From: Carex sylvatica
Taxonomy: Eukaryota > Streptophyta > Magnoliopsida > Poales > Cyperaceae
DNA: 28,768 nt
Reading direction: 5' to 3'
NCBI GenBank assembly: GCA_964058845.1
Contig: CAXKVR010000178.1
Coordinates: forward strand, 1 to 28,768
This document shows positions 20,351 through 28,768 of this stretch, in pieces (the stretch's first letter is position 1; each line of letters starts with the position of its first letter). The notes below the pieces were generated by a model that saw only the letters and a list, made by a program, of their open reading frames with translations, was not told the origin of the DNA and did not search any database. A program made the position numbers and the translations under genes.

Positions 20351-22151
20351 TGATACGTCCAAAGGGTATGGTAAAAAGCTTTATCCTCAAATACACTTTA
20401 GGTTCGGATTGCAAGTGCACAATCCTACCGTGTAGTATATTATCGGGTATCGAACCACAAGGAGTATGGTAAATACTATGCTAACACTATAAATAATAGA
20501 TTTCAGAAAATGAAGAAAGTAAAGTGCAATAAAGTAAATGAGGGGGGGTTGTTCTAACAATTCCTAATTTTTGGGTTCAATACCCAAAAGAGAAGAGTTT
20601 TAAACAATTAAAGTAAATAAAATGAAAGAAAGGAATCGGTTTGCTTTCAAGATTTAAAGATCTAGGGGTCTTTGGTCTACAATCCCTTGCTAATTCTATC
20701 TATTCGGTATTTGCTTGAATTCATGTATGATTTGACGAGGTTTCTAACCTAATATGTTATTAAGGGTCACTTTCGTGAATTAATAACATGCCTAGGTAAT
20801 TCGGACTTCTCGATTAGGTTCCTCACCCTAGCTACCTAGACCATAAGATCTTGTTAGTCTCTCCTCTCCTCAAATATTGGTACTTCTCAATTAAGTTCAT
20901 GACACCAATATCCGATTTGATTTGAGATGTCCTAATTAGGGTTTGACTTCACGGTTAGGTTCTTCACCAAGTCCCTAACCTTAATTTCTATAGTTCCGAC
21001 TTAGATTAAATTGGTTACAATCTTAATCTAAACCTAGGGTATTTGCATTCATAGTTTGGTACTATCCTATTGATCACGATCAATTTTGGTTCTTTCGAAA
21101 CCAAAACGGGATACTACAATTCAAGTACTAACTATGTAATTAACACAAATGATAAATCACAGAAATTAACAATCAATTCTCATAAAACAATCATAATAAA
21201 AACAAATAACAGAATAAAATAGAATTAAACAAGTTCATGCATGATGACCTAAACCCCTAGAGAGAGAACTACTCCCTCATGGAGAGATCCATTACAAAAA
21301 TTAGCAAAGTAAGAAGAAATAAAATAAAAGAAGCAATTACACCCTTTGACAAATCAAAGACCTCTATTTTGCCGAATCTTGCTTAGGAAACCCTTCTTCC
21401 CCTTGCTTGAAAGCTTTCCTTACTCCAGAATTTATCGCTAAGTATATGTGCAAAGAGAGGGAATGATAGTGTGTTGGTTGATGTGTGGTGTGATGATTCC
21501 CCCTCTTCAATGGGGAAGAACTCTATCTTTTATAGCCAAGGACTATGCTTGATTTAGAGGCTAGAATGTGGGGTTAGTGAGTGCCCTGTTTACATTACTT
21601 TCCTGGCAAGTATGTGTAATTTTGGCAGTGAAAACGCGTCCATAAAGCGCCAAAAATAGAAAAAACTGTCAAACCGGGCAGTTATTGGCTTTCTGCGGGT
21701 CCAATGTGGATGGATGACCCGCACTGCGGGTGGCTTCACCCGCACTGGGACAAGTTTCCTTATTTAAAACTTCTGTGAATTTCTCTGGTGCGGGTGACAC
21801 TGCAGATGGATGATCCGCACTGCGGATGAGTTCTGCTTCTCTGAAACTTTCTGAATTTTGGCCAAGTCCTGAATGCGGCTGGCCTCATCCGCACTGGCCT
21901 CAGTGAGTCCGCACTAGGCTCGGACTTTTCCTCTGGCAGTGAGTGCGGCTGGGTTGATCCGCAGTGCGGATGGATGATCCGCACTGGGGGTACTTTTGCT
22001 ATTTTGCATCATTTCCTGCATTGAAAAGCCAAATAACCGCAGTAGCTTGATTCTAGGTATATTTTAATCACTTTATATTATAAATACAAGATAATTGGTG
22101 TTATTTCATGATGAAATCTAGATCAAATGTGTATATAATTTATGCTTATCA
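20351..22151 (-). repeat. 5' LTR of the non-coding element (1801 bp)
   Basis: On the - strand it begins TGATAAGC and ends GACGTATCA, so the ends are TGATA...TATCA. The segment just inside the inner end (TTGCAAGTGCACAATCC and ATCGGGTATCGAACCACAAGG on the + strand) resembles a motif common in plant Ty3-gypsy LTRs. A GC-rich array of CCGCACTGCGG-like words lies at about 21690-21990. The open frame at 21760-21984 is part of this array and recurs in the 3' LTR at 18519-18743; it is not a gene. Confidence 0.82.
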
Positions 22152-22225
22152 AAATTTAACTTAAAATAAAAACTCGGTGCTTCTTATCCAACTTTCAATA
22201 ACAACGTATATTAATATAGACTTAC

Positions 22226-23316
22226 CAGACAAGCATGACACATACCTCTGTATAAGTGGGCGAGGATAGCTCCACCACAGTTCCATCTCGATTCTTTCTC
22301 CATGTTCCTCAGCAGGGAGAGATACATAATCGGAACTGCATCACCGCTGGAATTCTCGAACATGACAGCACCACACAAATCCAGGACATACGCCCTAGTA
22401 TACCTTTGATATAAAATAATCAATATAAATAATTGAGATTGTTGATGAACTACTAAGTTACTTTAAAGAGTGTAATGGTACATCATGACCGCCTCAATGT
22501 CAGTAGTCTCAGGAAATATCTAATTCTTAAAGAAGTGAGACCGGAGTGCCTTTAGAGAAATACATTACTCAGAATACCGGAACTCCTCCTCCTCCCCCCC
22601 TTCTTCTTCTTCTTCTTCTTCAATTTCTTCTGCAGATTCGTCGGATCACACCCTAACAACTCCGGTATCATCATCTGCAGGTTTGGATGGTCTGATATGC
22701 CACCTATGGGCTCGCCATCGATAGGTAAACCCCATAAGGCACTCACATCACCAAGGGTGACTGTCATCTCCCTGACCGGAAGATGAAATGTATGGGTCTC
22801 AGGTCGCCATCTCTCCGTTAGACCATGCATCAGAGACTGATCGATCTTACTCTGCAGTATAGTGGCAAGCTGATACAACCCAAGGTTCAAGAGGCATCGC
22901 TGCATTTCTTCATGGGGAACGAACGGAATCTCAGACCTGCAGTGCCTCACCGTAAGCATGACATCATCCTGTATTTATTATCAATTTGTGAGACTCAAAT
23001 CGTGTCATTTTTTAGTACTATTTACATTAAGTAAATCACGTACCTCAAGAGATGCCAATGAGACGCGGTACTTAACATGATGGGTCCATAGAAGAGGACT
23101 AAATGTGTCAGGATCATGCGCACCATCTGTAAAACCGGCCTGAGACGACGAACCAACTCCAATCGGATCCTCAAATTCCCTACCAGTCGTATCCTCATAT
23201 GACGACGGGCCATCTCCAATCGGATCCACCGAGGACGTGCCCGCTACACTCGGATCCACGGCATCTGGACCCGCTGCAGGCGCAGCTCGTAATCCCCACC
23301 GTCTAGATCTGGGCAT
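22226..23316 (-). pseudogene. PMD gene, first coding exons (exons 1 to 3)
   Basis: Plant mobile domain proteins occur both in transposons and as domesticated silencing factors (the MAIN/MAIL1 family). Exons on the - strand are 23316-23044, 22968-22482 and 22403-22226. The splices are CTTGAG|GTACGT to ATACAG|GATG, ATGAT|GTACC to TCAAAG|GTAT, and GTCTG|GTAAGT, and the frame is kept. Exon 1 has 91 codons rich in Asp, Pro and Ser. Exon 2 holds the family motif LTERWRPETHTFHLP, then MTVTLGDVSALWGLPIDGEP. Exon 3 gives YTRAYVLDLCGAVMF. A GAA-repeat expansion near 22600 encodes a Lys run and accompanies a frameshift; TAG at 22520 also breaks exon 2. The start is the first Met, one base after a likely 5'UTR splice acceptor. 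The family call is strong. Confidence 0.85.
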
Positions 23317-23317
23317 A

Positions 23318-24607
23318 CTACATTTACAAAAAAAATCTATATTAATCAACCACAATTTAAAAAATTAAAATTTATTCAAAAGTTTAAACAATTTATAAAT
23401 ATTTTCAACCAAATTCAAACCCTAATTGAACTGCAAATTCAAGCAATTGAAACCCTAAAATAGTTAATTATTTATAATAAACTACTAATTATATGATATT
23501 AATACATCCAATAATTATACAATAACTATAGTATATATTTAATATATTAAGAATATAACATATTAATTTAGTAATAAGAGTTAACAATCCCTAAAATAAT
23601 CAATAACCACATGAAAATAATAATAATAATAAAGCTACATAAAAATTTATTATACTATGAAATTCAATAAACTTTTATATAGTACGAAATTCACTTTTTA
23701 AAATAAAAATTATTGTGAAAATCGACAAACAAATAAAATTTGCAAAAAACATAAGTATGCATATTTTTTTTTAAAAATATTGATAATTTACTTGCAAAAA
23801 AGAATGCAATTTTTAAACAAATATTCATATACTTCAAAATAATTTGTTTTACTTGAAATTAATTTGTATTGATATATACATGTGTTTCGTCAACTTCAAA
23901 ATACCCTCAACATCACCAAAACTTTTCTTTGTACCCGTAACAACACAAAAATAATTTATTATAACAATAAAACTATAATATATTATAACAATAAAATTAT
24001 AATATATTATAACATATTATATATGGAAACAAAATTGTGTGATTTTTTTAAAATATTATAATAATTTATTATTTTATTCTCAATCCCCTCTAAATATCCA
24101 ATTTTATCTATTGATGTAATCAAATACATAACTCTTTAATGTAGTTAAATACATAATTTATCTACCTACGATTTTTTCTTAAAAAAATAAAAAATACATA
24201 ACTTATCTACTGAATGACATATTTTATATAATCACACAATATATATTTTCATTTGAAGATATAAAGCTTCCTTTTACAAGCTTACAAAAAAAAAAAAATA
24301 CATAATTTCCGCAATTATAATTTCAAAATTTAATCCCGCAATTCCCGCAATTCGTGACATTATACCAATTATAACAATTCTAACAATTTATAATCGAATC
24401 GAATTCAACAATTACACAACTTAATTACATTTGCATAAATTACACAATCGAATAGAATTCAACAATTACACAGTTTCATCACAATCGAATCGAACCGAAT
24501 CGATTTGAACCGAATCGAACCGAATCGATTCGAACCGAATCAAACCGAATCGATTCGAATTCAACAATTACACAACTTAATCGTGTTCAATCGAACCGAA
24601 AACTTAC
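23318..24607 (-). other. Probable 5'UTR intron of the PMD gene, AT-rich with minisatellites
   Basis: A donor CTCGG|GTAAGT at 24607 and an acceptor AATGTAG|T one base before the ATG at 23316 would border a 1290-nt intron. It has no coding content. It holds TATTATAAC-type repeats (about 23958-24020), and at about 24480-24560 a GAACCGAATC-type array flanked by three copies of GAATTCAACAATTACACA (about 24410, 24455 and 24557). The splice assignment is inferred from site quality and position only. Confidence 0.5.
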
Positions 24608-24846
24608 CCGAGAGAAATGGAGCAATTGCAGTGAGGTAGAGGGCGGGGGAGGCGCGGATTCACAGTGGTGAAGGTGGCAGCGAGCGAGAGAGGGAGTGAG
24701 CGAGGAAGAGGAGAGGTGTGGCGCAACAGCGGGGGCGGGGTGGCTGGGGCGGCCGTTTTATTTCTTTTTTTCTTTTTCTTCTTCTGGTGCGGAGGGGAAA
24801 CAGAGAAGGGAGAGAGGAGGAGTGGGGGTCACGAGTTGATTTAATC
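24608..24846 (-). promoter_or_regulatory. Probable PMD leader exon next to the right TIR
   Basis: On the - strand this is a GC- and pyrimidine-rich leader (many CTC/CCT words; a GAAGAAGAAAAAGAAA run near 24770) between the inner end of the right TIR and the donor at 24607. In MuDR, transcription starts inside the TIRs, so the promoter is expected in 24847-25164. No clear TATA box was assigned. The open frames on both strands here have no recognisable domain. Confidence 0.45.
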
Positions 24847-25164
24847 CATAGTGGACCGTCCGGGTATGGGGCGGTTTGGTCATGCATAGACCGCCCGCGT
24901 GTGAGGCGGTTTGCCCTCGCTATGACCCGCCCCGCTTTCTGACAGTTCGTTTGCATTTTGAGCCGTCTCAGACCCAGGCGGTTGAATTATTTAAAAAAAA
25001 AAAAGGATTCAAAGTTATTTTTAAAATTTCGTTTTATTGCATTTTGAGCCGTCTCAGACCCAGGCGGTTGGATTATTTAAAAAAAAAAAAGGATTCAAAG
25101 TTATTTTTAAAATTTCGTTTTATTTTTGAGTATTAATAAAAATGGCCGTCTGTTTTGGGAAGAC
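24847..25164 (-). repeat. Right terminal inverted repeat of the MULE
   Basis: It is the reverse complement of 2894-3120, from CATAGTGGACCGTCCGGGTA at the inner end to about GACGGCC...GTCTTCCC at the outer end. It is 318 bp against 227 bp on the left; the excess is explained by an internal 86-bp tandem duplication. The last about 20 bp are diverged between the two sides. Confidence 0.85.
24952..25123 (-). repeat. 86-bp tandem duplication inside the right TIR
   Basis: Two consecutive copies start at 24952 and 25038 with TGCATTTTGAGCCGTCTCAG, each followed by GGCGGTTG, an A-run and GGATTCAAAG. One substitution (GTTGAATT versus GTTGGATT) was seen. The left TIR has one copy. Confidence 0.92.
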
Positions 25165-25245
25165 ACAAAAGTAACTGGGGTCGAGAAGAAACGCAGGTTT
25201 TTTAAATTGATATTTTATTCAACAGCAATGTATAGATGAAAAGAA

Positions 25246-25659
25246 GAGGTTGGCTACTATGCTTATATAAGCATATCCCCACATATGCTTATAACTCATT
25301 TTTGTACTTCCAATGTCCAAATGGTCGATCTGAACCGTTCATCTTGTTCTCCATATTAATATCTGCTTGGAAACTAAATTTTACATTTTTCTGAATTTTT
25401 TTACTATTTATTAAGCCACTTGAAAATTATTAATCCAACGGTGGCTGCTGATTTTACTGTTTTGTGCAGCCACCGTTGGATCAGCGATTTTCAAAGTGGC
25501 TTAATAAATAGTAAAAAAATTCAAAAAAATATAAAATTTAGTTTCCAAGCACATATTAATATGGAGAACAATATAAACGGTTCCGATCGACCATTTGGAG
25601 ATTGGAAACACAAAAATGAGTTATAAGCATATGTGGAGATAAGCATAGTAGCCAACCTC
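25246..25659. mobile_element. Fold-back MITE B, Mutator type (414 bp)
   Basis: The two halves are inverted copies along nearly the whole length: GAGGTTGGCTACTATGCTTAT at the left, ATAAGCATAGTAGCCAACCTC at the right, and the centre pairs CCAACGGTGGCTGC with GCAGCCACCGTTGG. It is flanked by perfect 9-bp direct repeats TGAAAAGAA (25237-25245 and 25660-25668), pointing to the Mutator superfamily. Inner words (GATCTGAACCGTTCA, CTAAATTTTACATTTTT) recur in MITE A. It has no coding capacity. A transcript would fold into a long hairpin. Confidence 0.88.
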
Positions 25660-25668
25660 TGAAAAGAA

Positions 25669-25953
25669 GGCGAACTGTAGTCCCACGTTTTGATAGGATA
25701 ATCTAATTCAAATTATTTCAATTCTTCATAATACCCAATGAATCCAATTTCGTACCAAACAATCTCCTCGGCAAATACTAAAAATCAAACATCAGTACAT
25801 GAACAATTCATATTATTAGTCTGCAATAAAAAAAAAAAGAATCCACAAAGCAAGACTACAAGTAATTATTCAGAAGAAACACACTGGAAGTATCTATCAT
25901 ATTAAAATAAATTACCAAATGAAAAATTGAAATTGAGAAGAAAAAAAAAAAAA
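25669..25953. other. 3' flank of the F-box gene
   Basis: AT-rich sequence that probably includes the 3'UTR of the F-box gene on the - strand. A poly(A) signal was not clearly recognised. No other gene is seen. Confidence 0.4.
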
Positions 25954-27021
25954 CTAGTCTGGAATTGTAGCCAGAGAAGGCACAAACCAACAACCTCTGG
26001 TCTCCAAGCAATGGGGCAGAGCTACAGTATCGCCACTTGCTATGTCATATCTGCACAAAAGTCCTCTCCAACCGTAAATACCATCTAGTCTATACTTCGT
26101 GAAATAGATGCAGTTCCCTCTCATCCTCCCCACACCATCTGTACTCGCACAAATTCCGTTGAACTTATCAAGAAACACTATTGAATCACCGATACTCCCC
26201 ACCTTGACCCACCGGAAAGAGCCATCCTTATTGACCAGCTGATGGATATCAAAATTACAATTCTTGAAAGATTCAAACACATCATACGGTCGAAAAATTC
26301 TTAAAATACCCATACGTGATTCTACCAAGTAATCAAACCCTTTTGAATTTTTCCAACTGTTGAGCTGTGGAATTCTCTCCTCAGGAGGTGAAATTGTAAA
26401 CAAGACATCAGAGGTGGCGGGGTCGATCACCATTGTGGGCCCCTCTGCTGAATCATTTACGTAGTATATTCCTTGATAGTAAACATTACCTCCTCCATTT
26501 GCACCTACTTTGCACGACACAAAGCTCCATTCTTGGTCACCAACCTTACAGCAACCTAACTTCAGAACCCTTTGGTCAAGGTGTGAGATCACTACCGTCT
26601 CTCGATTTTGAAGCAAATACGGTCGGAAAGATGACAACTTGAACGGTTCAATTGCCAGAGGTGGGAGGGATATGCTGTGCCGCGTGAAGGGGTTAAAGAG
26701 AGATAAAGAAAAATCAACTTTGTCGAATGCAATGAGGTAACCTTGTGACAGCCCTGCGACCCACTTAGTACCCACTTGCGGGATGCGGATAGAGCGACTT
26801 TCCATTGAGAAGGGGGAGTAGAAATGGAGACGACGAGTGTCGTGAAAGACGTGTTGATCGAGGAGTAAGGGCAGCAAAGAAGAACCGTCGGATTGGCGAG
26901 CGGCGGAGCGCCACCCCTTGCACACGCAGTGGAAGGAAACGAAATCGGTCGGAGAGGGGAGGTTCTTTAAGATTAGGAGGAGGAGATCGGGAGGGAAGGA
27001 GGCCCAATCGGGATTCGCCAT
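25954..27021 (-). CDS. F-box/DUF295 protein
   Basis: An intact single-exon gene of 355 residues. F-box proteins link a target to SKP1-cullin ubiquitin ligases. The F-box is at about 6-48 (WASFPPDLLLLILKNLPSP, then FVSFHCVCKGWRSAA). The middle has beta-propeller-like strands, and a DUF295 (KIB-type) domain covers about 268-340, with WVKVGSIGDSIVFLD and the family hallmark GNCIYFT followed by YDIASGDTVALP. Length and order fit the plant SKIP23-like/DUF295 F-box group, which is large and fast-evolving, so the target cannot be named. The start Met is followed by the F-box with usual spacing, and its context AGCCATGGC is good. It lies outside the MULE, about 0.8 kb from it, and has no stop or frameshift. 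It is the only intact non-transposon gene seen. Confidence 0.93.
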   Translation of the reverse strand: MANPDWASFPPDLLLLILKNLPSPTDFVSFHCVCKGWRSAARQSDGSSLLPLLLDQHVFHDTRRLHFYSPFSMESRSIRIPQVGTKWVAGLSQGYLIAFDKVDFSLSLFNPFTRHSISLPPLAIEPFKLSSFRPYLLQNRETVVISHLDQRVLKLGCCKVGDQEWSFVSCKVGANGGGNVYYQGIYYVNDSAEGPTMVIDPATSDVLFTISPPEERIPQLNSWKNSKGFDYLVESRMGILRIFRPYDVFESFKNCNFDIHQLVNKDGSFRWVKVGSIGDSIVFLDKFNGICASTDGVGRMRGNCIYFTKYRLDGIYGWRGLLCRYDIASGDTVALPHCLETRGCWFVPSLATIPD

Positions 27022-27139
27022 GGCTAGGGAGAAAACCGAGATGACGAGGGTTTGGATAGATTTATTAATTTATGACCAAATAAGGAAGGTATTAAGACGA
27101 AGGTTTAGTGATGAGAACTTGGAAATGGTAGGAGAATAA
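27022..27139 (-). promoter_or_regulatory. Likely core promoter and leader of the F-box gene
   Basis: On the - strand, AAATTAATAAATC lies about 40-55 nt before the ATG, in the sense orientation, and could be a TATA-like element, but a start so near the ATG would give a very short leader. TTCTCCTACC and CTTCGTCTT pyrimidine stretches lie further up. This is inferred from position only. Confidence 0.25.
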
Positions 27140-27397
27140 ATCGCGAATCGCGATTGGAGCCAAGCGAAATGATTTTGTATCACCTAAGGTAACAGAATAC
27201 TTCTGTTTGGATCTAGACCGTCTAATCATTATCCGCAAAATTATTAAAGCATTTTCGTGCGTTCTACCTCTGACCGGTTTGGTTCAGATTCCGATCGGAC
27301 GGCAGTGATCTAACATAAATATTTTGTGAGCTCAAAGGATATGGATTCAACCGGAATAGTCTAGGATATTCTGTTGCAGGGTTTAGTGCGTATTGTG
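27140..27397. other. Upstream region of the F-box gene, no gene seen
   Basis: No open frame of interest. Words such as GATCTAGACCGTCTAATC and CGATCGGACGG resemble fragments common in plant MITEs, but no ends could be defined. Confidence 0.35.
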
Positions 27398-27806
27398 AGA
27401 GACTTAACTATTAAACTCGGTTCATTTAGAAACTATTTTTAGTTTAATCAAGATCCTATACTATTTCATTAGGTTCAATTTGCCCTTTGTGTTGCTGAGT
27501 TGTTAATTCTATTGTTAGGTTTGCTGATGTGGCAAGATTACCGATGACTGTAGAATTCAGTGGGAATCTCAACTTTTCTAATTACATAGAAAACAAAATC
27601 TTTATTTTTATTTTATTAAAAATAAAATAAAATAATACATATTGGTATAAATTCTAATGTTGTGATGATCTACATAATTAGTATTTATTCGAATCAATTG
27701 ATGTTATTTTTGTATCTCCCATATTCTTTTGGCTCATTTAATTGCGCCCTTTACCTTCAATTATAGGTTGAAGGATTTCATTTTTGAGGTCTTAGGCACG
27801 TAGATG
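27398..27806 (+). repeat. Dispersed repeat, right copy (MITE-free)
   Basis: It matches 955-1655 in the same order and orientation, from GAGACTTAACTATTAAAC through GATCCTATACTATTT, TTGCTGAGTTGT, GTTGTGATGATC and ATCAATTGATGTTATTTTTG to AGGCACGTAGAT. It lacks MITE A at the matching position near 27700-27712. No protein is encoded. Confidence 0.65.
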
Positions 27807-27845
27807 GAGAGGGACAGAATAATTATTAGTGAGGAGAAGAAACCA

Positions 27846-27935
27846 GACAATTTGGTAAATAAATCAACTGTTATTTTAAGAGAATAACATGACAGTTTGG
27901 TAAATAAATCAACTGTTATTTTAAGAGAATAACAT
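27846..27935 (+). repeat. 45-bp tandem duplication
   Basis: Two units of 45 bp (27846-27890 and 27891-27935) start GACAATTTGG and GACAGTTTGG and are otherwise the same by eye. No function is apparent. Confidence 0.92.
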
Positions 27936-28768
27936 GAGCTTATTATTCTGATCTCAATTGTTTAAATTTTTTCATACATAAATGTCAACGAAAAAATAAA
28001 TTATAAGAAGCATCCCGAAGTCGGCTTAAGCAGTCAATATTAAGAGAAGAGACGAGTACCATTCTTCTATTAAATAAAGTCACTCATCAAGTAAGACACC
28101 AAGTCATATTCTCGGTGAGTTAGTTTTCATTTCCTCATCTGATAACACCTCCTCACAAGCCCCATTAGACTGAACACTCATATGCCTATGCCAGGTAAGA
28201 AATGCCTTGAGATTAATACCTTGCCCTACTATATGTCCTAACTGCCCTACTAATCCGAGTACTAGTCTGACCTAGAAGCCCTACTACTCTAGCAAGCCAT
28301 AGTCAATCTTATTCTTATATAGATAGGAACGTTTTCCTCAGCTTACACCTACTTGAAACGAATACCTATTTTCTTCATTAAAAAGTCATCTCTAGGTTAT
28401 TAAAACTTTCCCTATTGCCTATCGAAAAAATAAATTTTATTTAAATTTCAACAAAGAGAATAAACAAACAACATATACTCTTCAGGTTAACCTATATCTC
28501 GGGGCTTTCCAGATGATGAGCTCTATTGGGCTTTTGATGTCCATGGGCTGAGTTCCTAACCCAGTCCTACATGTGCTTAAATTTGTAGTGCAAATTTTGA
28601 TAGTAGGCCTGATAAAGATTGCGGAGCAAAAGTCTTTTCAGTATAAAGAAAATTCTAATCATTCATCTGTTTAATTTCATCTCACATACTTCATATACTA
28701 GTGGGCAAGTGATAACAATATGATTCACCCACAATATTAGTCAATGCGCAAAAAAAATAAAAAATAGA
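27936..28768. other. Right-end DNA without a recognised gene
   Basis: No supported gene, RNA or repeat boundary. Degenerate CCCTACTA-type words recur at about 28222-28290 (GCCCTACTATA, GCCCTACTAATC, GCCCTACTACTC). The segment may be a decayed transposon, but nothing confirms it. Confidence 0.4.

Larger units (their letters stand above)
18258..22151 (-). mobile_element. Non-coding LTR retrotransposon (LARD-like) with rearranged 3' end
   Basis: On the - strand: a complete 5' LTR (22151-20351), a TGGCGCCGTTGTCGG primer site, about 1.4 kb of non-coding internal DNA, a purine-rich tract and a truncated 3' LTR. Beyond the truncation lies an inverted copy of the PPT and LTR start. The primer site type and the GAGGACAAGCAAGG and TTGGGGGATTTTGATAA motifs are typical of Tat/Athila-type Ty3-gypsy relatives, so it is likely a non-autonomous derivative. 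AAATT flanks both sides (18253-18257 and 22152-22156) as a possible 5-bp duplication, although this word is weak evidence in AT-rich DNA. Removing the element leaves a PMD intron of about 93 nt, similar to its other introns. Confidence 0.75.
2894..25164. mobile_element. Large two-gene MULE (MuDR-like), decayed, with nested retrotransposons
   Basis: Long terminal inverted repeats of about 230 bp bracket a mudrA-type transposase (+ strand) and a convergent plant mobile domain gene (- strand). The span is about 22.3 kb. Subtracting the Ty3-gypsy insertion (9.2 kb with one target repeat) and the non-coding LTR element (about 3.9 kb) leaves about 9.2 kb. The layout matches maize MuDR, where mudrA and mudrB are transcribed towards each other from the TIRs, but here the second gene is a PMD gene. 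Both genes are pseudogenes, so the copy is probably not autonomous now. The exact outer ends and the 9-11-bp target duplication could not be fixed, because the terminal 20 bp have diverged. Confidence 0.85.

Noticed and set aside
20193..20435. 80-codon + strand frame across the TGGCGCC site
   Set aside because: It spans the LTR-primer site junction on the opposite strand to the element and has no domain.
22585..22625. Lys-rich run as a real nuclear localisation signal in the PMD protein
   Set aside because: It comes from a GAA/CTT microsatellite that accompanies a frameshift, so it is probably a decay product.
24480..24560. CRISPR-like array
   Set aside because: Short contiguous degenerate repeats without unique spacers, in a plant genome.
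25420..25626. 68-codon open frame
   Set aside because: It lies entirely in one arm and the centre of the fold-back MITE.

Overview
This is nuclear DNA from a flowering plant, probably a eudicot. It is AT-rich, has short GT-AG introns of about 70-105 nt, and carries plant-specific families: a plant mobile domain protein, a MuDR-type transposase, an F-box/DUF295 protein and Tekay/Del-like Ty3-gypsy sequences. Nothing bacterial is present. Most of the window is a stack of nested transposons. The only intact gene that looks like a host gene is an F-box/DUF295 gene near the right end.

The core is a large Mutator-like element (MULE) bounded by terminal inverted repeats of about 230 bp at about 2894-3120 and 24847-25164. 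Once later insertions are removed it was about 9 kb. It holds two convergent genes: a mudrA-type transposase on the + strand (3726-6827) and a multi-exon plant mobile domain (PMD) gene on the - strand (start at 23316, end at 7183). This is the layout of maize MuDR, with a PMD gene in the place of mudrB. Both genes are now broken: the transposase by seven in-frame stops and two frameshifts, the PMD gene by stops, a frameshift and two retrotransposon insertions.

Insertion 1, older, in a PMD intron (about 18258-22151): a non-coding LTR retrotransposon on the - strand. It has a 1.8-kb 5' LTR, a TGGCGCC-type primer binding site and about 1.4 kb of internal DNA without coding capacity. Its 3' LTR is truncated and joined to an inverted copy of its own PPT/LTR start, forming a 214-bp-arm palindrome. 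Insertion 2, young, in the last PMD exon (7578-16786): a complete Tekay/Del-like Ty3-gypsy element. It has two 2203-bp LTRs that are almost identical, a 5-bp target duplication CCTCT, a tRNA-iMet primer site, a polypurine tract and one uninterrupted 1530-codon gag-pol frame with all catalytic residues. Removing it and one CCTCT copy restores the PMD reading frame across the junction.

The flanks hold small repeats. There is a GATACG-rich repeat with a SINE-like tRNA promoter (240-845), a TAGCG-rich MITE-like repeat (1865-2455), and two related Mutator-type MITEs with 9-bp target duplications (1273-1544 and 25246-25659). A dispersed repeat occurs on both sides (about 955-1655 and 27398-27806). 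The right copy lacks the first MITE and so serves as its empty site. Exon limits, repeat ends and comparisons were read by eye from the sequence; no database search was run.
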